Shown here piece after piece: positions 1 through 10,910 of a DNA stretch of 64,000 nucleotides. This DNA comes from Tachypleus tridentatus (taxonomy: Eukaryota; Arthropoda; Merostomata; Xiphosura; Limulidae). Every line of letters starts with the position of its first letter. Position 1 is the first letter of the stretch. The position numbers and the translations under genes were made by a program. A model generated the notes under the pieces. That model made no database searches and was not told the DNA's origin. It was given only the letters and a program-made list of their open reading frames with translations. The stretch covers positions 930,001 to 994,000 of the forward strand of contig NC_134831.1 in the NCBI RefSeq assembly GCF_004210375.1, in the 5' to 3' direction.

Positions 1-480
1 CAGCGCGTATACTTAAGTATGCTCTTCTTAGAAGTAACAGTTTGTGTTTCTTGTCACACAGTTCTACAACGGCGATGCTTCCCTTGAACAACAATAATCT
101 TACTTTTTAGTAACACGGGTTACTGACTTGTTTCTGTGGAGTCCACTTACCACATAATGTTTCATATATTTGCCTTTAGGACACCATGTCAATCCCTGAC
201 CTGAACAACTGTGTGAAAATCCGACTATGTAGACCGTAGAGCATACATGCAGAGAACTTCGGCAGTAAGTGGTTGGGCTAATTCGTGATATTTGTACTGT
301 CATACTCCACGTGACTATTTACACTGCAACCGATAAAACCGTAGTGTATCCACTCGCAAATAAGTCGTTTAGCAAACTGTTTGAAAACTGAGTGCTATTA
401 TGGGTTATTTTAGGAGTTAACAAAGCACCAAATACAAGTAAACATTTCGAGTGTTCATTGCTGAGTTCTCCATTCAGTGA
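1..480. other. no gene recognised
   Basis: I see only unique AT-rich sequence here. Short open frames exist on the minus strand, but they resemble no family I recognise and lack supporting splice or start context. Confidence 0.5.
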
Positions 481-740
481 CAGGCCTAGCATGCTCTGGT
501 GGTTAGGACAATCGACTAGCAATCTTCGGATCGCGGGATTAAACCCGTCACCATAACACATTTGTTCTGTCAGCCACTAGGGTGTTATAATGTGTAGATC
601 ATTCCTACTATTCCTTGGTAACACAGTAGGCCAAAAGTTGGTTGGAAGTGGTGTTGACTCGTTGTCTTCCCCCTAGTCTATTACTTGAAAATTAGGGACG
701 AATAGAGCATAAGTCCCTCGATAGCTTTTAATAAAAACAA
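481..740 (+). mobile_element. SINE-A copy, old and diverged, near full length
   Basis: The copy opens with a degraded tRNA-like head: an A-box region with tggtggttagg, then atcgcgggattaaacccgtc in place of the usual B box ggttcgaatcc. It continues through the family body (gttataatgtg, ttccttggtaa, ccctagtct, attagggacg) and ends near atagctttta. Divergence throughout suggests an old insertion. Confidence 0.8.
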
Positions 741-1639
741 GTAAATGTTCAGTAACACTTTTTTTAAAACACAGTCCTAAATAACACGTCCATTAATTGA
801 TTGGTTTCTAACGTTTGTTACACCCAATATTTACCTCTGCCACAAAAGTTGAACGCTGGTCATGGTTTCACCTGTGTGTGTGTGTGTGTGCTTGTATAAT
901 TTTTGGGGAGTCAAAGTCACAATAAGATCAGGAACCCCTCCCAAAAAAAAACACCTTAATTGTTAACATGGGGCCGAATTATTTCTTATTTTCATTCTAT
1001 AGTTCGGTAAGAATGATCGTATTTTGATTAAACTTGGTGGATGTATGTAGAATATTGTTACTCATTGTGTTATCAGAAATGGTCCATGTCCTTTGATAAC
1101 GACCAGACATGCGGACACATTTTCTTACTTCTAGATATGTGAATGTGATCAACGCTGCATGACTGAAGTAAGTGTTCTACTGATTGTCCCTCTAGTTTAA
1201 TTATTTTTATATAATTTAAAATAAAATATTTAGATTGTTTAATTTTAGCACTAAAAATAAATTTTTATTCACTTTTAATTTACACATGATTCAACATACA
1301 ATACCATAAAACCTGTTTTTCTACTAAATATGTTTTATGAGTATACAAATAAATTTGTATTTTTATTCTTTTTGGGTAGATTCTTAATAATGCATCCTCT
1401 TCGGCAGCCAGTAAGGGGGTTCACAACAAAACTGAAGTAACATAAGACCAAAATATACCAAATAGAAAGGAAAAAAATTGTGGGGAAATTAATTTGTATT
1501 TATGATATACTAACCATTATGACCTTTAATCGTTTTTTACATGGACAAGTGGCGCCTAGGTTAATCTTGTAACAGTTTCGGTTGATGTAATTTTCACTTC
1601 TATTTCATGTGGATTGAAGAAATTAAGAGTTTCTCAGTT
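741..1639. repeat. gene-poor stretch containing a (TG)n microsatellite
   Basis: A (TG)n run of about 18 bases lies at 873-890, and an A9 run follows at about 942-950. I see no coding or RNA feature in the rest. Confidence 0.6.
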
Positions 1640-1794
1640 AAGCTTCAAGTTAAGTCTCTGCTTTCGTAAAACTAGCAAGTTTAAAGTTAGGGCTCTGTCT
1701 TTGTAAAACCAGTCAAGTTTCAAGTTAAGGCTCTGTCTTTGTCAAGCCAGTCAAGTGTTAAGTCAATGTGGAGTCTTTGTGTCTTTGTTAAGTT
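1640..1794. repeat. diverged tandem repeat, unit about 38 bp, about 4 copies
   Basis: Successive units share caagtttcaagttaaggctc followed by tgtctttgtaaaaccagt, with substitutions between copies. The two central copies are the most alike and the outer ones are degraded. Confidence 0.75.
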
Positions 1795-3802
1795 TTCTAC
1801 GTAATGATTATTCATTGCAATTTGGCTTCAGTTTGGTTTCATTTCACCTTTTTTAATGTTCTATGTTAAATAAAACAATTGTAATGAAATTGTGGCGTTT
1901 GCTCATTGTGTTAGTTGCTTCATCATCCGCCAATTAGATCGTCAGACTTCGGCTGTGACAGTTTTATTGTTTTTCCCGTAGTAAACTTTTAATAAGATTA
2001 GGTTGTCTGTGACAGCAGATTGACGAGTTCCATTCCCTTCCAGAAAAGCCACTTACTCCCACTTTTGTATTTTATTACTTTTTTTTACTGAATGAAACAT
2101 TTGCTTCTGTGATGTTGTTGTTGTTACTGGAATTCCTCCGAGGAACGATTAAAGTTTTCAAAAGTCCCAGCCGGTCGTGAGAGGTTATATCATTGAATTG
2201 TTAACACGGAATGTGATGCTGAAGTGTATTTTTGTCTCTGATAAAAGAGCTAAAGCACCTCATAGTTTGTAACGCAAAAATTCGTGTTTCGATATGCGCT
2301 GTGCACACCACATGTATTCCATTATCTATCTTTATGTTTAACAACAAAGAAAACCTCAAGGTTCTGTAAATTTTGAAGATTTATTCTATTGTTTTTGTTT
2401 TTAAGGCAAACTGGTTGGCAAAAAATGTTTATCACCTGTTCGACATGTAGGCGGATCTGCGTACAACTTTCTTGGCAGTGACTGTTATCAAGTGGCGAAT
2501 GGTATGGAATATAGTCTGTAGGAATACGTAACACTGGTGTTAAGGTTTTTAAGAAGTGACCATGGCACAGTGGGTCCAAATATTCCTATTGAATTAAGTG
2601 TTTAATTAGAGCGTTTTACTATGGTGTGCATACAATTATTATATGTACTGTGTAAAAGTTAAAGCTATTACATGAATACTCTGCCAGATAATAATATAAA
2701 CTTAAAAGTCTATGTTGTTAACAATAATAGTAATAAAATATTAATTCGCTGACTAAAAAAATCTGGTCGTTGTTCGCGTAAGAGCACTTGACTATTTCGA
2801 CAGAGCTGCTTACTGAAATGAAACAAATTATTCGTGAATTCGTACCTCTTTATTTTGTTATATAATATTAGCAGACGATTCTAGTTCTCACCCAGAGTGA
2901 GCAGACGATAATAATTTAATCACGACCCATGAAGCTGACTTATTCCTGCTTTGTTAATGTGCCTAACTGCGCCTATCGCACTTGACCTGTATGACTTAGC
3001 CAAGTGATAACGTTTCTGTTCTACCTTAGTTGTGTGAATTTATCTCGACAACGTTTCTCTGGTGTTTCGCTTCTGTGAATGGTTGTATCTGCTTTCTTCT
3101 CAAGTGATTTTAAAGGTGTACTAGTTTTTCTTCATATATTTTAGTCTAGATGCATTACTCTAATCGTCTGTGTGTCTGTCTGTTAATATTGAATATGTAT
3201 ATTTCTAGCATATCCGTTTACCCTTTAAGTTACGAAGTTTTTCGTTGTTTTTTTTTTGTTCAAGAACCGTGAGGTGCACATATTACATTATATTCAGTAA
3301 TTTTGTTCTTACCTATCAAAAGCTTTGATTTAAATAACTAACTAACAACATACTTGTAATACTAATAGATACTGTTAATAATAATAAAATATAATTCGTG
3401 TATTATCAAAAATTCTGTAATTAACAAATTTGTGGATCCACAAGCCAGTTGGTGCATAAATAACTAAGGAAAAGTGTTTTCCAAATAAGAAGGGGTTTGT
3501 GAACGCTATCAGTGGTTAGATAGACGTCGTTTTTGTAATAAACTTACGTCATTAAGAGTTAGGTCTACAGAACACTGACTTGAAGTATTGAGATTAAGTA
3601 ATAATTTTGAATGATTGATTTTTCTTTTCTTTTAGATTGTTGAAGGTTTAATCCACCTCATATCATTCTTAAAAGTCACAACGAACTAGTATAAACTATT
3701 TATATCGAATGGAACTGGCATGGATATTATTTATGGTGTGTATATTTTGACATGAACGAAGTCTGTGTGCACCTCGATAACAGTCTCGCATATAAAATGT
3801 GT
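1795..3802. other. no gene recognised
   Basis: This is AT-rich unique sequence with homopolymer T runs and scattered short minus-strand frames. I see no exon, RNA gene or repeat family that I can support. Confidence 0.5.
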
Positions 3803-4044
3803 GTTTGTTTGTTTTGAATTTTGCGCAAAGCTACTCACAGGCTATCTGCGCTAGCCGTCCCTAATTTAGCAGTGTAGGACTAGAGGGAAGGCAGCTAATC
3901 ATCACCATCCACCGCCAACTCTTGGGCTACTCTTTTACCAACGAATAGTGGGAATGACCGTCACATTATAACGTCCCCACGGCTGAAAGGGCGAGCATGT
4001 TTGATGCCACGGGGATTCGAACCTGCGACCTTCAGATTACGAAT
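3803..4044 (-). mobile_element. SINE-A copy, 5'-truncated
   Basis: Read on the minus strand, the copy has the B box (plus strand: ggggattcgaacctgcgacc), the conserved body (accaacgaatagtggga, ccaccgccaactcttgggc) and the tail ttttgcgcaaagctac ending in (TTTG)n on the plus strand. The tRNA head is cut off just upstream of the anticodon-loop-like part, so the A box is missing. Confidence 0.9.
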
Positions 4045-5270
4045 GTAAAATGTAAACACAGAACATGAGACTCAACTGAAAATTAGACTGTATATATTTT
4101 TACACTGTTTACTTAATGTAACATCTCTCCGTTTGACAATAACACTGTCAAAATCAAAGTTGGCATAAACGTCAATAATCGGTCTACTCAGCTTCAAATT
4201 TTGGACTTTCTTTTTTTCACGAAAGTAAAATCTTTGCTCTTTCTACGTCTTCTTCTTTGTTAACTATTCATAATTAATTATCTGTTCTCTTAAATCATAG
4301 GTATGAGCATAAAATAGTGTATATTTCTGTAACTCAGACAGTTTGATATTATCTGGTGTAGTCTGTAGACTACAGTGTACATAGGATCATGATGAGAGCC
4401 AACAATGGACATGTAGTTGAAATGCTATTATATTTTTTTTACAATAAACTCTTAAATAAATAAGTAAAAAACAAACAAACAGAAGTTATCATTTAACCTA
4501 TTGTATTTTTTAATGGATTCTTTTGTTTGGTACATATTAATTTTGCTAGTAGCCGATTTCATAAAAATACGCTGGACAAATCTTTGTAATTGCCGATACT
4601 ATCTTGATCAGACAAAACATGATCATAGCTGGTCCTAACGCATTTCTCTTGAACGTGAATTAATTAAGTCTTCACTCGAAAAAAAAATCAGTTATAATGG
4701 CTCACATAGATGTGTATCTGCTTATCACAAACAATGAAATAATTTAAAAGTACGTAACCTAGTAATAATGACAGTGAGCTCTATATGTGGTTAGGGATTA
4801 TACCTAGACTTAAATAATTTTTAATAAACGAATTAAAACAATTTGTTTTAAAACAAATTAAATAACTGTTATCAGTTAGCCACATTTCGACAAAAGGCTT
4901 CAGTGCAGATACAGAAAGACCGTCGTAACTAAATATTTTACCGCTAGAGGAAGTCAGAAGGTTTCCTAACGATTGGCTTTTTAAGATCTATTCTTTAAAA
5001 GCTAAACAAAGAGCTTCATTATTTCATAATAACTCTGGTATTACGTGATGTAGCAAGATAGTGTCTTTCGTATATAAATAATTAGTTATGTTTAACATAT
5101 CTGCTAATATTATATGTTGCTCGTACTCAAACTGTTCCTGTTGAATGCACGATATATATAGTACACTAAAATTATTGATTCACCTAATTATTAGGCCTAT
5201 ATCGGCATGGTACAAAATCACCCATACTGGACTATACATTCCTTGGGACACAGGACATGAAACAAAACAA
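4045..5270. other. no gene recognised; 20-bp perfect palindrome at 4840-4859
   Basis: This is AT-rich unique DNA. A perfect palindrome, aatttgttttaaaacaaatt, occupies 4840-4859. In such AT-rich sequence it may be chance. I see no coding feature. Confidence 0.5.
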
Positions 5271-5315
5271 AAACTCAGTGATGTGGAGAAAACCCACTTG
5301 TAGAGAAAAAACGGC
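5271..5315 (-). mobile_element. inverted copy of the Penelope-like element 3' terminal sequence
   Basis: Positions 5286-5309 are the exact reverse complement of 6159-6182 (24 bases), with further similarity outside (the acggct block). The two copies flank the endonuclease ORF in opposite orientation. Penelope-like elements are known for terminal repeats (pLTRs) in direct or inverted arrangement, so this is read as the upstream, inverted terminus. Confidence 0.75.
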
Positions 5316-5461
5316 TCGTTTGGGTTGAGAAAATATTTCAACAAGTTTCCTCCACAAACCGGAGAAAACATACGCACACACCTAGACAAAAAGCAAAATT
5401 AACTAACAAAAGTAAACATACCCCACGATTTAAAAAAAATCACGAAACTATATACTGCTGC

Positions 5462-5892
5462 ATACCATGTATTCCCGACATTAGCAGTAAAATAACCAAC
5501 GTTTGCCAAAAACTAGCAAAAAATATGACATTCCAGTTAATATCAAATTTATTCAAAAACCAGGCACAAAACTAAGGTCTATACTATGTTTTAACTACAC
5601 TGACAAACACCACACCAACATTATTTATAAAATACAATGTTATAACTGCCACAACTTCTATATTGGAGAAACAAGTAGAAAAATGGAAACCAGATTCAAA
5701 GAAGGTAAAAAGTCACCTTCACACGTTTTCGAACAGTGCAAGTCATATAAACACAACATAACCATAGAAAACACTCAAGTACTAAATAAAGAAGCAAACA
5801 TAAACAAACGCAAAATTAAAAAAGCCTTACTTATACAACAACTCAAGCCCAAAATAAATCAATACAAAGGAACACCTTTATACCTATATTAA
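5462..5892 (+). pseudogene. Penelope-like element, C-terminal GIY-YIG endonuclease region, frameshifted
   Basis: This is the 3' coding part of a Penelope-like retroelement, whose family encodes a reverse transcriptase followed by a GIY-YIG endonuclease that cuts the target DNA. The open part (about 129 residues from 5503) carries IIYKIQCYNCHNFYIGETSR: the GIY-equivalent IIY at residues 40-42, a Cys pair at 46 and 49, the YIG at 53-55 and an Arg at 59 or 64. It ends in a conserved-looking KIKKALLIQQLKPKIN stretch and LYLY before the stop. The usual His after RxKE is Gly here (residue 68). Upstream, from 5462, a second frame reads IPCIPDISSK and on to CQKLAK. The two frames join at an A-run (5518-5523) one base short of what is needed. 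No reverse transcriptase is present, so the copy is 5'-truncated and dead. The family call is confident; activity is excluded by the breaks. Confidence 0.85.
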
Positions 5893-6192
5893 TAAATATA
5901 ATCCAACATCTGAGCACGCCTTTTACATTCCTACACCTAATTACACAACCGCCTTCAAACATGTGGTCGGCTATCGGTCAGTTACCTCTTTCTTTCTTTA
6001 TGAACCTGACGATGACCGAAGAAGGTTGGTTGGTTTGGTGTTTTATGGCACAAAGCAGCTAGGCTATCTGTGCCAAATGACCGAAGAAGGTCGAAACGTT
6101 GTTCGCTCCTCCACATAGTACTTTCTGTACTCATATCAGCCGTTTTTTACATATATAATTTTCTCTACAAGTGGGTTTTCTCATCATCACGG
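5893..6192 (+). mobile_element. 3' untranslated region and terminus of the Penelope-like element
   Basis: Following the stop, the sequence runs through a block gaccgaagaaggtcgaaacg, then gttttttac, and ends with the terminal motif at 6159-6192. That motif is repeated in inverse at 5286-5309. A foreign 50-bp scrap interrupts it at 6027-6076, so the original UTR is split. Confidence 0.75.
6027..6076 (-). mobile_element. 50-bp SINE tail scrap with a perfect 15-bp target-site duplication
   Basis: The insert (tggttggtttggtgttttat, then ggcacaaagcagctaggcta) matches the 3' end of the local tRNA SINEs in minus orientation. It is flanked by identical 15-mers, atgaccgaagaaggt, at 6012-6026 and 6077-6091. 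It is an extreme 5' truncation of a SINE inserted into the older Penelope-like element. Confidence 0.85.
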
Positions 6193-7899
6193 ATTAAAAA
6201 CGGTTCTTAATGCTCCAGAAACAGTAATCAAATTTGTTTAGAAGTTAGGCGTACTTCACATTCAAAGATCCAAGTAATTTGATACGGAATTGTGAAATAT
6301 ATCTTGTAACTTTTACACTCGAATTCCACTGTTTCTCATATCCTAAAAAGATTGGCAATCCCGTCAGTTACTGTTTCAAACTGTTAGAATCTGTATGACC
6401 AATCGGAGTGTTTTGTGTTTCTTAATTTTGTCCATGGGGAAGGGAGGGGATAAAAAGCTTAGGTTAAAATCTAATAGGGTAGTAGGGGTAATTTAATTCC
6501 CCTGCTCACTGACACGTGCTAGAAATATGATAAAACTGGTTTAGGTTTTCTGCAATAATATAAACTATCCACTCTACAGGAATCATTCAAGCCTGAAGGG
6601 TCACCACTATCAGTAAAGGTTACAGAGGATAGGTTTTCGTAGAAGCCTCTCTATAATGTTTATATTTACTAAAGAAGAAAGTTAGTGCATAGAATAATAT
6701 AGTTTTAATACAATCGATCCATATCTGAAATTCGATTTTGTGTATCAATCAATAAAACTTCTAACTTTAGCTTTAATAGGAAATGTTTGTAGTTTTGTTG
6801 TTTTTTCATCATTCCCTTAACCATCTTTTGTGAAAAGTATACAGTAACGAATTTCTGATATACTTTTTTTTTTACAACAAAATTAGTATGGATTTTTACC
6901 GATCTCGAATTTTCTGTACAATACTTTTGAAAAGTACGTCAACCGTTGTAGTAATTGACTATGTCAGAAATGGAATATCACTTTCAGTCGCCATTTTCTA
7001 ATAACATGTAGGATCTCGCTCTGTTCCTTCATTAAGTAGGTTAATAAATGCATATGGGACATCTCAGTGAAACGATGCATGTAATATTTGCAACAGGGTA
7101 ATTTGGGAAATTAACTTGACGAACGTAGAGATTATTTCTGCATAATGTATTCTGCTTGTATGCTCTAGCGTATCAAAGATATCTTGATCTTCTAGTACGG
7201 TTTTGAGATTTTATTTAAATTCCATCACGTATTTCTTAACCACCCCAATTTACACATGAGCTAGCTAGTTTCAGTCGGTAGGAGGCTGCTTCTAAGAATA
7301 CACCAATAATTGGTCGGCGTTATTGGCCAATGGTACAAGAATTACCGTATTCGTGTATTTCATGTGTTGCCGTTACTTAGAAGTTTTAAAAACGATTTAC
7401 TAGAGACTTGTATACAAGACCTGAAAATGAAGAGTAGCGACTTCCCCTTGTTAACACCTTTCCACAAAAATGGGGATTTTTGTGTGAACAGTAGTTACAC
7501 TGTCTCGTTACGAACATGAATAAAGATTTCCGATTGGTCATCAGATATCAGATCCGAGGTCTATTTTGTGTTTTCAAAATGAAAAATCTAAAATAAATTC
7601 ATTACTTCTCTGGGAATTGTCTGCCACTCTCACTCTCAAGATAGTATATAACTTATCAGATTAATTTCTAAGAATTGGTTGGAACATTTTTCACACAAAC
7701 TATATCCTGGGTTTAAGAACAGTCTTAAGTTGAGCGAACTAATGAACCACTTTTGGTTCACTTGATTTAAAACATTTTCTCTTCTTGATGGTATATTTTC
7801 TCCAGCTTTTAGCTGCTTTATACCCATCTTTTAAATTCAGTTGCCTTTGTTGTTCCAGTTGTTACTTAGACAACATCCATGGAACTCAGTTAACTGAGA
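6193..7899. other. no gene recognised
   Basis: This is unique AT-rich DNA with ordinary CpG content. Frames at 7310-7519 (+) and 7636-7827 (-) are short, lack recognisable domains and were not called as genes. Confidence 0.45.
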
Positions 7900-10672
7900 C
7901 CCTTTATTACTAGCTAACTAGCTAGTAGCTGCTCACTTTGTTTACCTAAGGTAATTTATTACTCCAGTATTCTTAATAATGCTTGCTGAATTAAGATATT
8001 TCAGGCCTTTTAACAATGACCCCTACTCTGTTGATATACTATGATACATTGATTAGTTGCATAATGTGTTAAGTAATTCTTTGGATTTCCTTTCCTGTTG
8101 TGCCATACTCCAGGGCTCATATTCTGTGAGCTTAACACATCTTGTTTTAGAGTATTTTTATGTTTGTGTTTTTCAGAGTATCAACTTGTATTTCTGCAGG
8201 TGAGTTTTATACATTACATTATACTGACTAATTTCTTTTCTTTTTTTTTCTCCTGTTACAACTTTGTATAAACACGACAAAAAAGTAGGGTTTATTTACT
8301 CAAAAAACTTCAGGAACACAACTATTCTTTTATCTGTCTTGATCTATAACTAATATGATGTTTAGAACAGTTTCTCCAGGAACACAACGACACTTTTTTC
8401 AAACCTTCAAGTCAGAAACAATATATTTAATTAGGATGGTACCTGTGTAGGTATATAGAGGTTTGAACAAATCTGATGGCTATATGAGGTGTCTCGTCTC
8501 ATTAAGTGTGGGGTTAAACCTATTCTACAACATGAGATATGTATCAAACACCTCTAGTGCACAAGATTGAGACAAATGAGAAACTGATTGATTTATCTAG
8601 TAACAATTGTCAAATCTAGTGATTCTTTTAAAACCTATCCCTCCTTCCTTTGTGCAGATGGTGACATTGTCCATACTTATTTTCTCCAAATTTTATTTTT
8701 GCATAGTTTAAAGAAGTTTAAAAGCTTTCTACACACATTGGTTATAAAAATGTCATATAAAGTTCATTTAAAACTACAACTTTTTGAAGAGCAATCTGTA
8801 TTTGAAGGCAAATTATTCATGCATGAAGAAGTCCACCATCTGTTAACTGACTTCAGAAGTTTATTGAAACAACTTTCTGTTGCTTGATCTATTTAGATTG
8901 CACTTGTTAATGCCTTTAGCAAATCATATCAATTTTTTGTTTTTGTAAAATTGACAAGTTTCTATTTTGAGCCTTAAAAAATCTGAATAAATAATTTTTT
9001 TTTTCCATGTTTACTATATAACCAGCCATGTGCCTTGCAGCTGCTTCCATACAGGGAATGAAGTGTACAGTTCCATATATCTTCATAATTGTCTTCATCC
9101 TGTACTTCAAAATTATGCCTACTTATCATCCATTTGTGGAACAAGTCACACATGAGTTTCTATGACACATTAAATTTATGCTAGATTCTAAGCAGTACAA
9201 TATGGTGCTGCTTTTGTTTTGTGACATGTGAGTATTCTTTTACGTGCGGGCGTGAAGTGTTGAGCAGTAAGATTGTTATTATAACTTCAAGATTACTTAA
9301 CAACAAAAAAAGAACAAATTTCAAGTGATTCTGAATTAACTTGTAAGTTAAAAGATACTTCAGTGAAGATGAAGATAACAATGTATCATTGTGGTACACA
9401 TTTGTTTGAAATAGAAACCCATAAGTTCTGTACTCAGTAATCTCTGTTAATTAAAATTATACTCCAAGAAAAGCTTTCCAAAACATTTCATTGAAACTTT
9501 TTATTGGACACATGTAGTTTTTAGCCAATGGATTTCTGGAATTGAAAAAGTCAAAAGTCTATCAGATGTTCTTACAAATTTAACTGTTGAGTTAGTTAAA
9601 CTGTGGAGCAAGTTCAGACCTTAGTTGCAAAGATCTATGGCAGCTGCCACACTTAAATTTTGTATCTTGATGCTTCAGTCTTCCTGACATGTCTTAATTT
9701 TACACATTTTAGTTTTTATTTTTATTTTGAACTGAACCCAGGACTGGAAAGGTCAACTTCAGGTGACTGTCAGCAAGGGTGTACTTCTTGCTTCAGTCTT
9801 CCTGGCAGTTCCTAATTTTACATATTTTACTTTTTACCTTAATTGCCCTATACCTATACTGTACCACATCTTGTCTGGCATAGATAACCTTGTAGCTTTG
9901 TGCCAATAAACATTGAATTCCTACCTACCTACCTACCTACCTACCTACCTTAAAGTTTGTACTGCAAAGTTATCTTTCATTTTAGTCTGTGCTATTGAAT
10001 TTGCCTTTAAATGTATTAACCATCTCTGCTTTTAAAAATTTACAGTCTGTAAAAGTATTTTGAATGAAGTTTAAGTGTGACATATATCACACATGAGAGA
10101 TAAACTTATAGCCATGGTTTCTCTTGCAATTTATGAGTACCAGTTCTCCAAGGAAATGCCACAGTTGTAATTTCAACATCTGACAGTTTTATATGCATGT
10201 TTTCACTAAATGTACTAATTCTTTTCCTCTCATGCCATTACTAAAGAAACAGTTTGCACATTACAGTTGCTATTTAAAGAAATATGAACACCAGTAGCTT
10301 CTGGCAAGAGCTGTGTCATTGTCTGTATCAACATCAACATATCCAAGAAACTGACTATACAGGTTTTCTGATGGTCACTTTATCTGGAATGGAAGCACAA
10401 ATAAATCTTGTAGTGCACTAGGTGCTCTTTTATAGGACCTGATGCCTCATTATTGTTTTGGTAGCACTTTTGGATAACCTGAATATGGTAGATCAAGACT
10501 ACACACAACTGTAGTGGTGTAAATCTGCAGTATCACACCAAAACAATGAAAAGGTAGAGGGGAATATTCCTCCCTTCTCCACCTGCCATTAACAAGCAGT
10601 GTTTTTTAACATTGCTGAATCAGTTTACCAAAACCATTAATGAATATTAAATTTTCAGTTAAGTTTACAAAA
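7900..10672 (-). other. CpG-depleted block, candidate 3' untranslated region of a minus-strand transcript
   Basis: By eye, CpG is almost absent here. I found none between about 9260 and 10840, although flanking DNA has several per 100 bp. The block lies immediately downstream, on the minus strand, of a coding-like segment ending in a stop at 10673-10675. TTTATT (AATAAA on the minus strand) occurs at about 9498. Germline methylation of a transcribed body, or a retrocopy of such a transcript, would explain the depletion. This is inference. Confidence 0.45.
9690..9950 (+). mobile_element. possible LINE 3' end with (CTAC)n tail
   Basis: The sequence ccaggactggaaaggtcaac, followed further on by tagctttgtgccaataaaca and a seven-fold CTAC microsatellite at 9921-9950, has the form of a non-LTR retrotransposon 3' UTR with a short tandem tail. 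No reverse transcriptase coding is present, so the family (CR1-like or another) is not determined. Confidence 0.4.
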
Positions 10673-10910
10673 CTACTTTTGTTGAGCTCCTGTTAGGAAA
10701 ACTTCAATTATTTTTTTCCTAACTTCCTTCCACTGATCAACTGTTTTGTTTGTATCTATTTTTGTGGTTGCAGGATTATCAATTGTGTGGTAATTGGATC
10801 TTTAACATTACTCTGTACAAATGTTATATCTGAGGTAGCTTGAAGCGGAGCAACAGGTTCAGGTATGCTTAAATCAATGTAACGTCTCCAAAATAAATAA
10901 ATCGCAATTC
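10673..10910 (-). pseudogene. coding-like C-terminal segment of an unidentified protein, one frameshift
   Basis: On the minus strand two adjoining frames read like real protein. The upstream part (about 10890 to 10782) gives RYIDLSIPEPVAPLQATSDI and continues TFVQSNVKDPITTQ. One base is then missing near 10781, and the next frame gives DNPATTKIDTNKTVDQWKEV, then RKKIIEVFLTGAQQK, and a TAG stop at 10673-10675. The composition (acidic/Thr-rich linker, then a Lys/Glu helix-like C-terminus) and the absence of CpG differ from the DNA to the right. A minus-strand stop codon at about 10911 limits the open frame, and no splice acceptor is certain. I do not recognise the family. It could be the last exon of a gene with an assembly or sequencing indel, or a processed retrocopy. 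The downstream CpG-poor block would be its 3' UTR. Confidence 0.5.

Noticed and set aside
4840..4859. 20-bp perfect palindrome as an operator or origin
   Set aside because: It consists almost only of A and T in an AT-rich context, and no associated feature exists.
8588..8887. 99-codon plus-strand gene
   Set aside because: The second half looks somewhat protein-like, but no family or splice context is visible. It lies on the strand opposite to the proposed 3' untranslated region.
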